This document shows, in pieces, positions 1-7,231 of a DNA stretch of 33,683 nucleotides. The DNA comes from Prevotellaceae bacterium (lineage in GTDB: Bacteria > Bacteroidota > Bacteroidia > Bacteroidales > UBA932). The first letter of the stretch is position 1. The number at the start of each line of letters is the position of its first letter. Location of the stretch: contig JAISNL010000171.1 of the NCBI GenBank assembly GCA_031276235.1, forward strand, positions 1-33,683, in the 5' to 3' direction. Position numbers and translations under genes: made by a program. The notes beneath the pieces are model-generated. The model was not told the origin of the DNA. It did no database searches and was given only the letters and a program-made list of their open reading frames with translations.

Positions 1-135
1 TTCTTTTTTTCCTGTTCGGGTTCAATATTTTCTGTTTCTGGTTTGGCTTCAATATTCTTTTTTTCCTGTTCAGGTTCAATATTTTCTGTTTCTGGTTTGA
101 CTTCAATATTTTTTGTTTCCTGTTCAGGTTCTATA
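1..135 (-). repeat. 54-bp tandem repeat inside the WG-repeat gene
   Basis: The same 54-base unit recurs with landmarks (cctgttc on the plus strand) at 11, 65 and 119. There are thus two full units and part of a third, continuing past the window edge. In protein it alternates two 9-residue halves, NIEPEQEKK and NIEAKPETE. The copies are nearly identical and stay in frame, which suggests recent slippage expansion of an acidic/basic low-complexity linker. Confidence 0.9.
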
Positions 136-1262
136 ATTTCGGGTTCTCCGGTTTGTAAAAAAACATCTTTAAATGCTTCACTCATACCTATATATTCAAA
201 TGTTTCTTCTTGCGATACATTTTTATAATCTAATCTGTCATGAGAACTCCATGTATGTATTTTTTTGTTAATCGGATTTATTATATCAATTTTGGTCAGT
301 ATGATTTGAGGTTTTCCCGTTTCTATATTTCTGGCAACAGTAAAAACAGGTTCGGAAAATTTCACTCGAGACCAGTTATACCTGAGCGCACGTGCATCTT
401 CTTTTTCTACCTTTAATACCAATTTTCCAAAAGCATGTATGGATATTAAGAATGTATTGTTAACCTCGTCGTAGTCGCTAATATCCGACAGAGTAAATTC
501 CATCGCAAACAATGATGATTCTACAAAATCTTCAATAGCCTTATCAAACAAAGTTATTATTTCCACTCCTATATCGGCATGTTGAGATGTTTGTATTTTA
601 GATTTTATATATTCGTTCACATATTCAAATGGCGACAGTAATCTAATAAAGCCCCATTTACCGTTTTGATTTACGCAAGCCATACTGTCCGCAAATTCTT
701 TTGCTCCAATAAATTGAGGCGGAATTACCCAGTTTTTATTTTTATCAATGAATCCGTATTTTCCATTTCTAACGGATGGAAATGCCGCGCTGTTATTTTC
801 AGGTCGCGGAGTTAATTTTTTTGATTTGTGTTTTATGGGAAGCACTGGAGTATTATGTCCGTTTCTGTTTATATAATAATCTTCATCTTTTTCGAATCTT
901 TCTACTCGGGCAATGTCTTCACGAAAATTATATGCATCATGATATACTGGAGAAATCACTATTTCGCCTGTACGGTTTATGTAGCCCCATTTGCCATCTT
1001 TTTTTACGGCTGCCATACCATCCGAAAAATTTTTGACTCCATCAAATTCTGGTTGAATAACAATAGCGCCGATTTTATCAATGAATCCCCATTTACCATC
1101 TTTTTTGATAGCGGCAAGCCCTTCATAAAACGAACCTGCAACCTCAAATTGTGCTTTTATAACCCATTTCCAAGTTGGAAACAAGTCTTTGGTCTGAGAT
1201 TTCCCAACTGTAAACATAAATAAACCCGCGATTATACAAACCGCTAATTTCAATTGTTTCAT
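1..1262 (-). CDS. Secreted WG-repeat protein, C-terminus cut by the window edge
   Basis: The reading frame starts at 1262 and is still open at base 1, so about 420 residues are visible. It begins with a short signal peptide (MKQLKLAVCIIAGLFMFTVG, then KSQ). At least three WG-type repeats follow, with motifs such as DGKWGFIDK, DGKWGYINR, GKYGFIDKN and NGKWGFIR spread over about residues 50-215. WG repeats are known beta-rich modules, common in Bacteroidota surface or periplasmic proteins and of unclear ligand. The next stretch of about 170 residues I do not recognise. The visible end is a Glu/Lys/Pro-rich tandem repeat (see 1-135). The protein is probably exported; its function is unknown. A possible promoter lies at 1340-1373. 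Confidence 0.85.
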   Translation of the reverse strand, partial: MKQLKLAVCIIAGLFMFTVGKSQTKDLFPTWKWVIKAQFEVAGSFYEGLAAIKKDGKWGFIDKIGAIVIQPEFDGVKNFSDGMAAVKKDGKWGYINRTGEIVISPVYHDAYNFREDIARVERFEKDEDYYINRNGHNTPVLPIKHKSKKLTPRPENNSAAFPSVRNGKYGFIDKNKNWVIPPQFIGAKEFADSMACVNQNGKWGFIRLLSPFEYVNEYIKSKIQTSQHADIGVEIITLFDKAIEDFVESSLFAMEFTLSDISDYDEVNNTFLISIHAFGKLVLKVEKEDARALRYNWSRVKFSEPVFTVARNIETGKPQIILTKIDIINPINKKIHTWSSHDRLDYKNVSQEETFEYIGMSEAFKDVFLQTGEPEIIEPEQETKNIEVKPETENIEPEQEKKNIEAKPETENIEPEQEKK

Positions 1263-1604
1263 ATCTTTGATTTTTTATTAATCTCTATTATAAAATATTA
1301 TCAATAGGATGCAATATTAATAATAATTGTCAACAGACACAAATATATTCACAAATTTTAAATACTAACCAAAACATATATGATTGTTTTTTATTAGCAT
1401 GTAAATTATTTATATATAATACAATAACAGTCAAAATATTTGGAAAATAATACATGATTTTGTATCTTTATAACTCAAAAAACAGGTAAAAATAAATCAA
1501 AAAACACAGAAGAAATTGTCAAAAAAAACAAGAATTTATTCGTTCAATTTTTCCCAAAAAGTTTTCTTTCTCAATGCCGCCCAAGTTTGATTGGTAAGGA
1601 GCAA
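1263..1604. other. Intergenic region, AT-rich
   Basis: This stretch holds the possible WG-gene promoter (1340-1373) and, at its right end, repeat copy A (1541-1607). The rest is AT-rich; I see no gene, RNA or strong hairpin in it. Confidence 0.6.
1340..1373 (-). promoter_or_regulatory. Possible Bacteroidota-type promoter for the WG-repeat gene
   Basis: On the minus strand TATATTTG (1340-1347) fits the -7 consensus TAnnTTTG. A TTTG (1370-1373) lies 22 bases upstream. The start codon is about 80 bases downstream. The region is very AT-rich, so a chance match is possible. Confidence 0.4.
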
Positions 1605-1607
1605 CTA
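1541..1607 (-). repeat. Dispersed repeat, copy A (partner at 28139-28215)
   Basis: About 67 bases match a second place in the window. Shared blocks on the plus strand are cgttcaattt, aatgccgcc and ttggtaagga. On the minus strand both copies read into similar short peptides (LTNQTWAALRKKTF here, LTKQIQAALKKETF there), each ending at a stop soon after. This looks like the decayed 3' end of a repeated coding element. Copy A directly follows the broken recombinase and is in the same frame as its last stop. Confidence 0.65.
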
Positions 1608-1941
1608 AAGAAAATCAATAAATTTACCGCCTGCCATTTCGTTTTTACGAAGGATATAATTTTTAATATTTTCAGCGGTAAAATTCAATTTTATTTCTTG
1701 ATTCCGCAATATATTCTCTGTATTGCGCAATCAAACGCTCCAAATTTAGCGAATAAAATGATTTTCGGAACTTCAAATCTTTTGTTAAGTCTTTATCTTT
1801 TACATATATTTGAGTAGGAATATACACTCTTTTCGACTTGTGAATTATTTCGATAGATACTTTATAAGTTCCATCTTTCTTTTTGTGTTTAATGTATGGT
1901 AGTTGCCATGTTATTTTTCTTACTGCATATTTATTGCTCAA
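1605..1941 (-). pseudogene. Broken tyrosine recombinase (N-terminal part only)
   Basis: From 1941 the minus strand encodes about 85 residues with the look of the N-terminal arm-binding region of Bacteroidota phage-type integrases (KKKDGTYKVSIEIIHKSKRV, then YIPTQIYV). The frame stops at 1672. Removing one T from the TTTT run near 1683 restores a frame that continues TAENIKNYILRKNEMAGGK and ends at a TAG at 1605-1607. No catalytic domain (R, HxxR, Y) follows. The gene is therefore frameshifted and truncated. The only possible start in frame is TTG at 1941, which overlaps a TACCTTTG box, so even the 5' end may be incomplete. It sits 88 bases from the 3' end of tRNA-Pro in the same orientation, consistent with the remains of a tRNA-integrated element. 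The family assignment rests on pattern recognition. Confidence 0.6.
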
Positions 1942-2029
1942 AGGTACAAAAACAAAATAGCAAAAAAACTAATAAAATGAGTTCCTGCAAAACCTCTTAT
2001 TAGTCATTAAATCACTGTATTTTAGATAG

Positions 2030-2103
2030 TCGGGGTACTCCGACTCGAACGGAGGACTTCCTGCTCCCAAAGCAGGTGCGCTAGCCAACTGCGCCACACC
2101 CCG
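2030..2103 (-). tRNA. tRNA-Pro (anticodon UGG)
   Basis: The 74-nt gene has an acceptor stem CGGGGTG/TACCCCG with one G-U pair. Its anticodon stem CCTGC/GCAGG encloses the loop TTTGGGA, which gives anticodon UGG. The T arm is TCCTCC..GTTCGAGTC..GGAG-like. The discriminator is A and no CCA is encoded. A well-formed promoter lies just upstream. Confidence 0.95.
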
Positions 2104-2123
2104 AAAATTTTCAAAATAGACTG

Positions 2124-2155
2124 CAAAAGTACAGCAAAATTTCAAATTATCCAAA
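2124..2155 (-). promoter_or_regulatory. Promoter of tRNA-Pro
   Basis: The minus strand reads TTTG (2152-2155), 20 bases, then TACTTTTG (2124-2131). This matches the Bacteroidota -33/-7 pattern with standard spacing. The -7 box ends 20 bases before the tRNA. Confidence 0.7.
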
Positions 2156-2219
2156 TATTTTTTCCAAACATACGAATTTTGTCGTTTAATTACTATTTTT
2201 GCAGGCAAATTTTTATTAT

Positions 2220-3251
2220 ATGGCAAATGATCGAACTCGCAGAAAATTTTATTTCGGAGCATTGTCGCTCACGGCAATATTGCTTTTTCTGCTTGATATT
2301 GTGTTAGGTTCGATTTCTATTTCCATCGAAGAAATTTTTAATGTACTTTTTGCAGACGATAAAGTTGAGCCGCACATTTCCAATATTATAATTAATTTTC
2401 GATTGCCTCGCGCATGTGCAGCGTTACTTGTGGGAGTGGCTTTATCGGTGAGCGGTTTACAAATGCAAACCATATTTCGCAATCCGCTTGCAGATCCGTA
2501 TATTCTTGGAGTCAGTTCGGGAGCAAGTTTGGGAGTAGCGTTGTTTTTGCTTGGTTCGTCCGTGTTTACTGTAATATTGCCGACTCTTGTTTCAAATTTT
2601 TGCATAGCATCTGCAGCATTTATTGGCGCAGCATTGACTCTGTTTTTGATATTGTTGGTTTCAGTACGTATTCGCGACATAATGACGGTTTTGATATTCG
2701 GTATAATGTTTTCGGGGGCAACAACTGCCATTGTGGGGCTGCTGCAGTACATGAGCAGCGAATCGGCTCTAAAAACGTTTGTAGTATGGACGCTCGGAAA
2801 TCTCGGCAATTCTACATTTGATGAAATCAAAATAATGTTTGCAGTAACTTTAATCGGATTGACAACAGTAATTTTTTCTATCAAAAAACTCAATGTCTTG
2901 CTGCTTGGAGATGTTTATGCCCAAACGGTAGGCGTAAATGTGAAACGTGCGCGAATCCTAATTTTTGCAAGTACAAGTTTGCTTACCGGTCAAGTTGTGG
3001 CTTTTTGCGGGCCCATAGGTTTTATAGGAATAGCCGTTCCTCATATAGCAAGGATGTTTTTTCGCAGAGCCGACCATCGCATATTGATTCCGGCGTGCAT
3101 ACTGATAGGGGCAAATATTATGCTGTTTTGCGATATCGTTTCGCAACTTCCGGGCTACGGCATGATTCTTCCCATAAATATTGTTGTTGCTTTTGTTGGC
3201 ATCCCCGTAATAATACGGATAATTTTATCAAATAAAAAAATTGTCAGTTAA
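2220..3251 (+). CDS. FecCD/BtuC-family ABC transporter permease
   Basis: This 343-residue inner-membrane protein has the usual length and about ten hydrophobic segments. It carries family hallmarks: FRLPRACAALLVGVALSVSG after the first segments, NPLADPYILGVSSGASLG in the centre, and GPIGFIGIAVPHIARM near the C-terminus. The family imports ferric siderophores, haem or cobalamin; the substrate cannot be told here. I chose the ATG at 2220 (MANDRTRRK) over a TTG at 2199. The stop overlaps the ATPase start by one base (TAATG), so the two are translationally coupled. No periplasmic binding protein or TonB receptor lies next to them. A TATTTTTG at 2194-2201 could be a -7 box, but it lacks a well-placed -33. 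Confidence 0.92.
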   Translation: MANDRTRRKFYFGALSLTAILLFLLDIVLGSISISIEEIFNVLFADDKVEPHISNIIINFRLPRACAALLVGVALSVSGLQMQTIFRNPLADPYILGVSSGASLGVALFLLGSSVFTVILPTLVSNFCIASAAFIGAALTLFLILLVSVRIRDIMTVLIFGIMFSGATTAIVGLLQYMSSESALKTFVVWTLGNLGNSTFDEIKIMFAVTLIGLTTVIFSIKKLNVLLLGDVYAQTVGVNVKRARILIFASTSLLTGQVVAFCGPIGFIGIAVPHIARMFFRRADHRILIPACILIGANIMLFCDIVSQLPGYGMILPINIVVAFVGIPVIIRIILSNKKIVS

Positions 3252-4027
3252 TGAATCCATATACTGTGAAAATAGAAAATCTTTCGCTTGGATACGGAAA
3301 TGCCAAAAATGTAAAACATAAGATATTTCCTGCGTTTTCGGTTACAGCCGACAATGCGCAATTTACAGCTCTTGTCGGTCGCAATGGAGTTGGAAAATCC
3401 ACACTTTTGCGGACTCTCGCAGGATTGCAAAATATTTTTTCGGGTAATATTTATATAAATGGAAAATCTACACTAACGCTATCGCGTAAAAATTACGCAG
3501 ATTTAATAAGTTTTGTGTCAACCGAAATGATTAGAGTTATGCATCTTAAAGTTTTTGATTTGGTTGCAATGGGACGATATACATACACAAATTTATTCGG
3601 AAATTTAAGCACAAATGATGAAAAAATTATTGTCGATTCCCTGAAAATGGTCGGAATGAGCGATTTTATTTGGAGAAATGTTTCGGAATTGAGCGATGGA
3701 GAACGACAACGCATAATGATAGCACGAGCGCTTGTGCAAGATACTCCGATAATGATTCTCGACGAACCTACGGCATTTTTGGATATCCCAAATAAATATG
3801 AAATAATACTGTTACTGAAAAATTTAACTCGGCAAAAATCCAAAACAATAATATTTTCTACTCACGACCTGAATATTGCATTGCAGCTTGCCGACAAAAT
3901 ATGGCTAATGGCAAATCGAAAAATGCACGAAGGAACTCCTTCACAACTTATACGCACAAAGGCTTTTGATGAAATGTTTGCCGATACTGTTTTGAAAATG
4001 GAAAATGGAGAAGTAAAGTTTAAATAG
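3251..4027 (+). CDS. ABC transporter ATP-binding protein, FecE/BtuD type
   Basis: The 258-residue cytoplasmic ATPase should pair with the permease encoded just upstream, with which it shares one base. The Walker A motif GRNGVGKST is at residues 43-51, the signature LSDGERQR at about 147-154, Walker B MILDEPTAFLD at about 168-178, and the switch histidine in STHD at about 203-206. The usual Q-loop glutamine is not obvious: the equivalent stretch reads ISFVSTEMI. This may be a subgroup trait. It powers import of an iron complex or corrinoid. No clear terminator follows; only an A6TAT6-type palindrome is seen at about 4074-4087. Confidence 0.92.
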   Translation: MNPYTVKIENLSLGYGNAKNVKHKIFPAFSVTADNAQFTALVGRNGVGKSTLLRTLAGLQNIFSGNIYINGKSTLTLSRKNYADLISFVSTEMIRVMHLKVFDLVAMGRYTYTNLFGNLSTNDEKIIVDSLKMVGMSDFIWRNVSELSDGERQRIMIARALVQDTPIMILDEPTAFLDIPNKYEIILLLKNLTRQKSKTIIFSTHDLNIALQLADKIWLMANRKMHEGTPSQLIRTKAFDEMFADTVLKMENGEVKFK

Positions 4028-4162
4028 TCGTAACTTGTCAACCAATTCAGTCAATATTAAGATATGAAACTGCAAAAAATATTTTTTTTGGGGAGATTAT
4101 CTTAAAATTGAAAAAAATATTTCAAAATCAATTCAATAGAAAAAAATCAAAGGTTTTTTATC

Positions 4163-5305
4163 CTAATTTGTTATTTGAATGTTTTCTGAAAGTGTTACTT
4201 TATTAAGTATCCAATCCGAAATTTCGCGCATGGCGACAGGAGAAAAAGTTTGTTTAATCGTTGCATATTCTGCAGGCGATCCTGTGTTACATTTTTGAAA
4301 AAGATGATTTAATCCGTCCAATTCTTTTATCGTAAAGTCTTTGTTTCCTCCTTTTTCTAACGCCTTTTTTATTCCATCCAAATTTTCTTTTGACGTAACT
4401 TGTAAATCTTTATTTCCGTTCAATGCCAGCACAGGACATTTCACCTTTTCCAGCGCTGCCGCAGGATTGTAACGCAAAAAATATACTATCCACGGATTGT
4501 TTATTTCTTTCAGCGCTTTTGAAATAATTTCTTCGTCGGTAGCGCCGCCTTTCTGTTCAGGCGGGAGTTTCGACAAATACGTTTTAATATATTCAGTCGC
4601 TTTTTCTGCCCTTTCCTCGCTGTTGTCGATGTTGCATGCAATTTCGTACAGTTGCTTATTGACAGCGGTTGACTGCTCGATGATGCTGTCGCTTGTTCCC
4701 ATTGCTTTTGATATAAGCGCTGTTTGCATTAGCAGCAAATCTTTGAGTTGAATGCCCGGACCTGCAAGCAAAACAATAAATGCAATGTTATTCGATTTAG
4801 CGGCAAGCATTGGAGCAATAATTCCGCCTTCGCTGTGTCCGATTAATCCTGTTTTGGTTTTGTCGATTTCGCTGCGCGAGAAAAGATAATTTACAGCGGC
4901 TTCCACATCATCTGCAAAATTTTCGGTAGTTACATCCTGCCTGCCGCCTTCAGATTCTCCAAAGCCTCTGTCATCGAAACGCAATACTGCAATGCCATTA
5001 CGTGTAAGATGGTCGGCTAAAACAAGAAACGGTTTATGTCCCATTATTTCTTCGTCACGGTTTTGTGCGCCGCTCCCCGAAATCAATATTGCTGCAGGAA
5101 AAACGCCTTCCTTATATGGCAGGGTCAAAGTTCCTGCAAGTGTAAAGTTTTCTTTTTCGTTGATAAATTTAACATCTTCCGAATAATATGTTTCGGGTTT
5201 TATTTCTTTTTCTTGATAGGCAAATTCAAGTTCATTCTGATCTGTTTTGTTGCTCCTGCAGGCAAATAAACTCAATGCAAGTAATGCAAATAATATTTTT
5301 TTCAT
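4163..5305 (-). CDS. Lipoprotein alpha/beta hydrolase
   Basis: The 380-residue protein starts MKKILFALLALSLFAC, a lipoprotein signal with Cys16 as the likely lipidated residue. The hydrolase core shows the oxyanion region SGSGAQNRDE (about 76-85), RFDDRGFGES (109-118) and the nucleophile elbow GHSEGG with Ser158. Asp300 (NGNKD) and His334 (GLNHLF) are the likely triad partners. This matches the S33/prolyl-oligopeptidase-like esterase family; the real substrate is unknown. An upstream in-frame ATG at 5359 is rejected: it would place the TAACTTTG box (5333-5340) inside the gene and hide the signal peptide. The gene converges with the ABC ATPase. The OmpA/TPR gene upstream has its own terminator, so this gene is probably transcribed alone. 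Confidence 0.88.
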   Translation of the reverse strand: MKKILFALLALSLFACRSNKTDQNELEFAYQEKEIKPETYYSEDVKFINEKENFTLAGTLTLPYKEGVFPAAILISGSGAQNRDEEIMGHKPFLVLADHLTRNGIAVLRFDDRGFGESEGGRQDVTTENFADDVEAAVNYLFSRSEIDKTKTGLIGHSEGGIIAPMLAAKSNNIAFIVLLAGPGIQLKDLLLMQTALISKAMGTSDSIIEQSTAVNKQLYEIACNIDNSEERAEKATEYIKTYLSKLPPEQKGGATDEEIISKALKEINNPWIVYFLRYNPAAALEKVKCPVLALNGNKDLQVTSKENLDGIKKALEKGGNKDFTIKELDGLNHLFQKCNTGSPAEYATIKQTFSPVAMREISDWILNKVTLSENIQITN

Positions 5306-5332
5306 ACTGTATAATAATTTAAAATTCAGATG

Positions 5333-5340
5333 CAAAGTTA
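5333..5340 (-). promoter_or_regulatory. -7 box of the hydrolase gene
   Basis: TAACTTTG on the minus strand fits TAnnTTTG and ends 27 bases before the start codon. No TTTG is seen at the right distance upstream. The position supports the start at 5305. Confidence 0.5.
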
Positions 5341-5383
5341 ATATAATTTCTTGATGCATTTATGAATTTAATATGATATTTTG

Positions 5384-5420
5384 AACAAAAAAGAAACTGT
5401 CTCTTTTGAAACAGTTTCTT
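5384..5420 (-). terminator. Intrinsic terminator after the OmpA/TPR gene
   Basis: On the minus strand AAGAAACTGT (5420-5411) pairs perfectly with ACAGTTTCTT (5400-5391) around a 10-base loop. A T run follows (to about 5384). It lies about 30 bases past the stop at 5449. Confidence 0.8.
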
Positions 5421-5448
5421 CCGTATGAATACTGATTTTATTCCCCAT

Positions 5449-7140
5449 TTATGGAATTAGATTTACAATTTTTTCAAATGTTATATCATTTTTTGCTTTT
5501 GCTTTTAACGTTGCGTCTTTTGCAAATGCATCCGAAAGATAGTTTGTGATATTGCTTGTATTTCCTTCTTTTGCTGCAATTACGGCTTTAAGGTAAGATG
5601 CTTTTCCTGTTGTATCTTTTACTTTTTCCAAAACGCTTTTTGCTCCGCTTAAATTGTTGTTCAAATATTTTGCCAACGCTTCATTAAATGAGTTTGTGCC
5701 TTCGAGCGTAGTTGCTGCCGATTTATAATCTCCATTGATTATGGATATGGCGGCAAGATTTTGTTTTGCTGATGTTGAATTTGCCTGTGCAAACGATTTT
5801 GCGGCTTCTCCTGTATTTCCGTTGCGCAGATAAACAACGCCGAGGTTATTATGAAGTTCACTGCTTTTTGCGCTTACTGATTCCAGTGCTTTTTTAGCTT
5901 CGTCTGTTTTTCCCAGTTGCAGAAGCATCGCTGCATAATTGTTGATTGCACGTTCGTCTTCGTATTTATCTGCCGCTTTTTTATATATTTGGGCTTTGGT
6001 TTCATAGTCATCATCTTTGAGCAAAGTCGCTGCATATAAAAGCGCATCGGCATCCAGACTGTTAATGCCTTGCGTGCCTACAAGCGCCAAAAGTTCTTCG
6101 TCGCTATAATTGTTTACCTTAACTTTTGCTGTTAGAATTGAACGGCGTAATTCTGGCAACACTTTTTCTTCAAGCACAGAGAAAACTTTAGACATGTTTC
6201 TGATTTCTTTTTCGCGCACAACGGGGTCTTGATACATTGACAGCACTCGTAAAATTAATTCTTTATCGTCAATGCTGGATGCCGAAACCAGTTTTTGGAA
6301 ACCATCCCAATCTTCAGCTGTGTATTTCATTGCTACATTGCCTGATGGTTTTGTTTCTTTTTTTGAATACAATTTGTCAAATGCATCGTTTGCTGTTTTT
6401 CCTCTTTCTGTTGATAATGTTTCATTGCGTTCAAATTTGCCTTCGGGCGATGCGTAGGCTGATATTTCCATTCCTTGATATTCTATTTTATTACCATCTG
6501 CAACAGCCTGATCAACAAAAGCTTTTAATTCTTTTATATCTTCTTTGTTTAATTGATCTTTTTTTACATTCGACTTATTCCAATCGTATTTTATTTGGGC
6601 TTCTTTTTGGCTGTAAGTGAATTTTTTATAACTGTCTTTTTGTAATTCTACAAAACCGCTTCTGTCAACAAGCAATGCTGTTGCAATAGCGCCATTTGCC
6701 AACGGATATGGTTCATCGAAATCGTATTCTTTGTTTTTATATAGCAATTTTGCTCGTAATTCCAAATGACATTTTTCCATACCCGGGACATAGTCAAATT
6801 TTAACTTTTGGCTTGTCTTCCCTCCAGTGTTTTTGATTACTTCGTAATTGTCATAAACTTTTTCACCTTGTAATCTTTTTACAGTACCGGTAGCTTCGCC
6901 ACCTTGATAAACAAGCACAGGCAATAATTGCAAGCCTGCTTTTTTATTAAAATACTTTTCGGGAAATGTTGCAGACCATTCTGCTTCAATTACATTTCCT
7001 TTAATCTCCAACGGAGTTGGAGTACAAGCAACAGATACTTCTTTTGCTGCTTTTTTCATTTTTAGAGGGCTACTGCATGACATTATGCCCAAAACGAGCA
7101 TGAGTAGGAGAGTAGCCGAAAATGTTAATTTATTTTTCAT
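5449..7140 (-). CDS. Lipoprotein with OmpA-like region and TPR repeats
   Basis: The 563-residue protein starts with a lipoprotein signal (LVLGIMSC, Cys22). Residues 35-165 look like a beta-rich domain. Residues 195-260 contain ISAYASPEGKFERNETLSTE, which resembles the OmpA-like peptidoglycan-binding motif (YAS-G-N-LS--RA). From about 335 to the end the sequence is helical, with TPR-like helix pairs (INNYAAMLLQLGKTDEAKKAL, then LHNNLGVVYLRNGNTGEAAKSF). It is probably an outer-membrane lipoprotein that may contact peptidoglycan and act as a scaffold; this is inferred from domains. It has its own -7 box (7183-7190) and terminator, so it is separate from the dcw operon although only 91 bases past ftsZ. 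Confidence 0.85.
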   Translation of the reverse strand: MKNKLTFSATLLLMLVLGIMSCSSPLKMKKAAKEVSVACTPTPLEIKGNVIEAEWSATFPEKYFNKKAGLQLLPVLVYQGGEATGTVKRLQGEKVYDNYEVIKNTGGKTSQKLKFDYVPGMEKCHLELRAKLLYKNKEYDFDEPYPLANGAIATALLVDRSGFVELQKDSYKKFTYSQKEAQIKYDWNKSNVKKDQLNKEDIKELKAFVDQAVADGNKIEYQGMEISAYASPEGKFERNETLSTERGKTANDAFDKLYSKKETKPSGNVAMKYTAEDWDGFQKLVSASSIDDKELILRVLSMYQDPVVREKEIRNMSKVFSVLEEKVLPELRRSILTAKVKVNNYSDEELLALVGTQGINSLDADALLYAATLLKDDDYETKAQIYKKAADKYEDERAINNYAAMLLQLGKTDEAKKALESVSAKSSELHNNLGVVYLRNGNTGEAAKSFAQANSTSAKQNLAAISIINGDYKSAATTLEGTNSFNEALAKYLNNNLSGAKSVLEKVKDTTGKASYLKAVIAAKEGNTSNITNYLSDAFAKDATLKAKAKNDITFEKIVNLIP

Positions 7141-7182
7141 AACTTTACTGTTAAATAATAATTATTCATTTATTTTGTGCGA

Positions 7183-7190
7183 CAAAGATA
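7183..7190 (-). promoter_or_regulatory. -7 box of the OmpA/TPR gene
   Basis: TATCTTTG on the minus strand fits the -7 consensus and lies about 42 bases before the start codon, between ftsZ and this gene. No clear -33 TTTG is seen. Confidence 0.5.
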
Positions 7191-7231
7191 ATCAATCTAT
7201 TTAATATTTGTTGTTAAAATGTTTTAATAAA

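Noticed and set aside
828-1223. 131-codon plus-strand frame opposite the WG-repeat gene
   Set aside because: It is a shadow of the minus-strand gene, whose signal peptide and WG repeats are clear.
4074-4087. A/T palindrome after the ABC ATPase as a terminator
   Set aside because: The stem has no G-C pairs and would be too weak.
4163-5359. Longer version of the hydrolase starting at 5359
   Set aside because: The TAACTTTG box at 5333-5340 lies inside the longer frame, and the lipoprotein signal begins at 5305.
7211-7230. AT-only palindrome after ftsZ as terminator of the dcw operon
   Set aside because: It is an imperfect palindrome without G-C pairs in the stem or a T run, so termination there cannot be supported.
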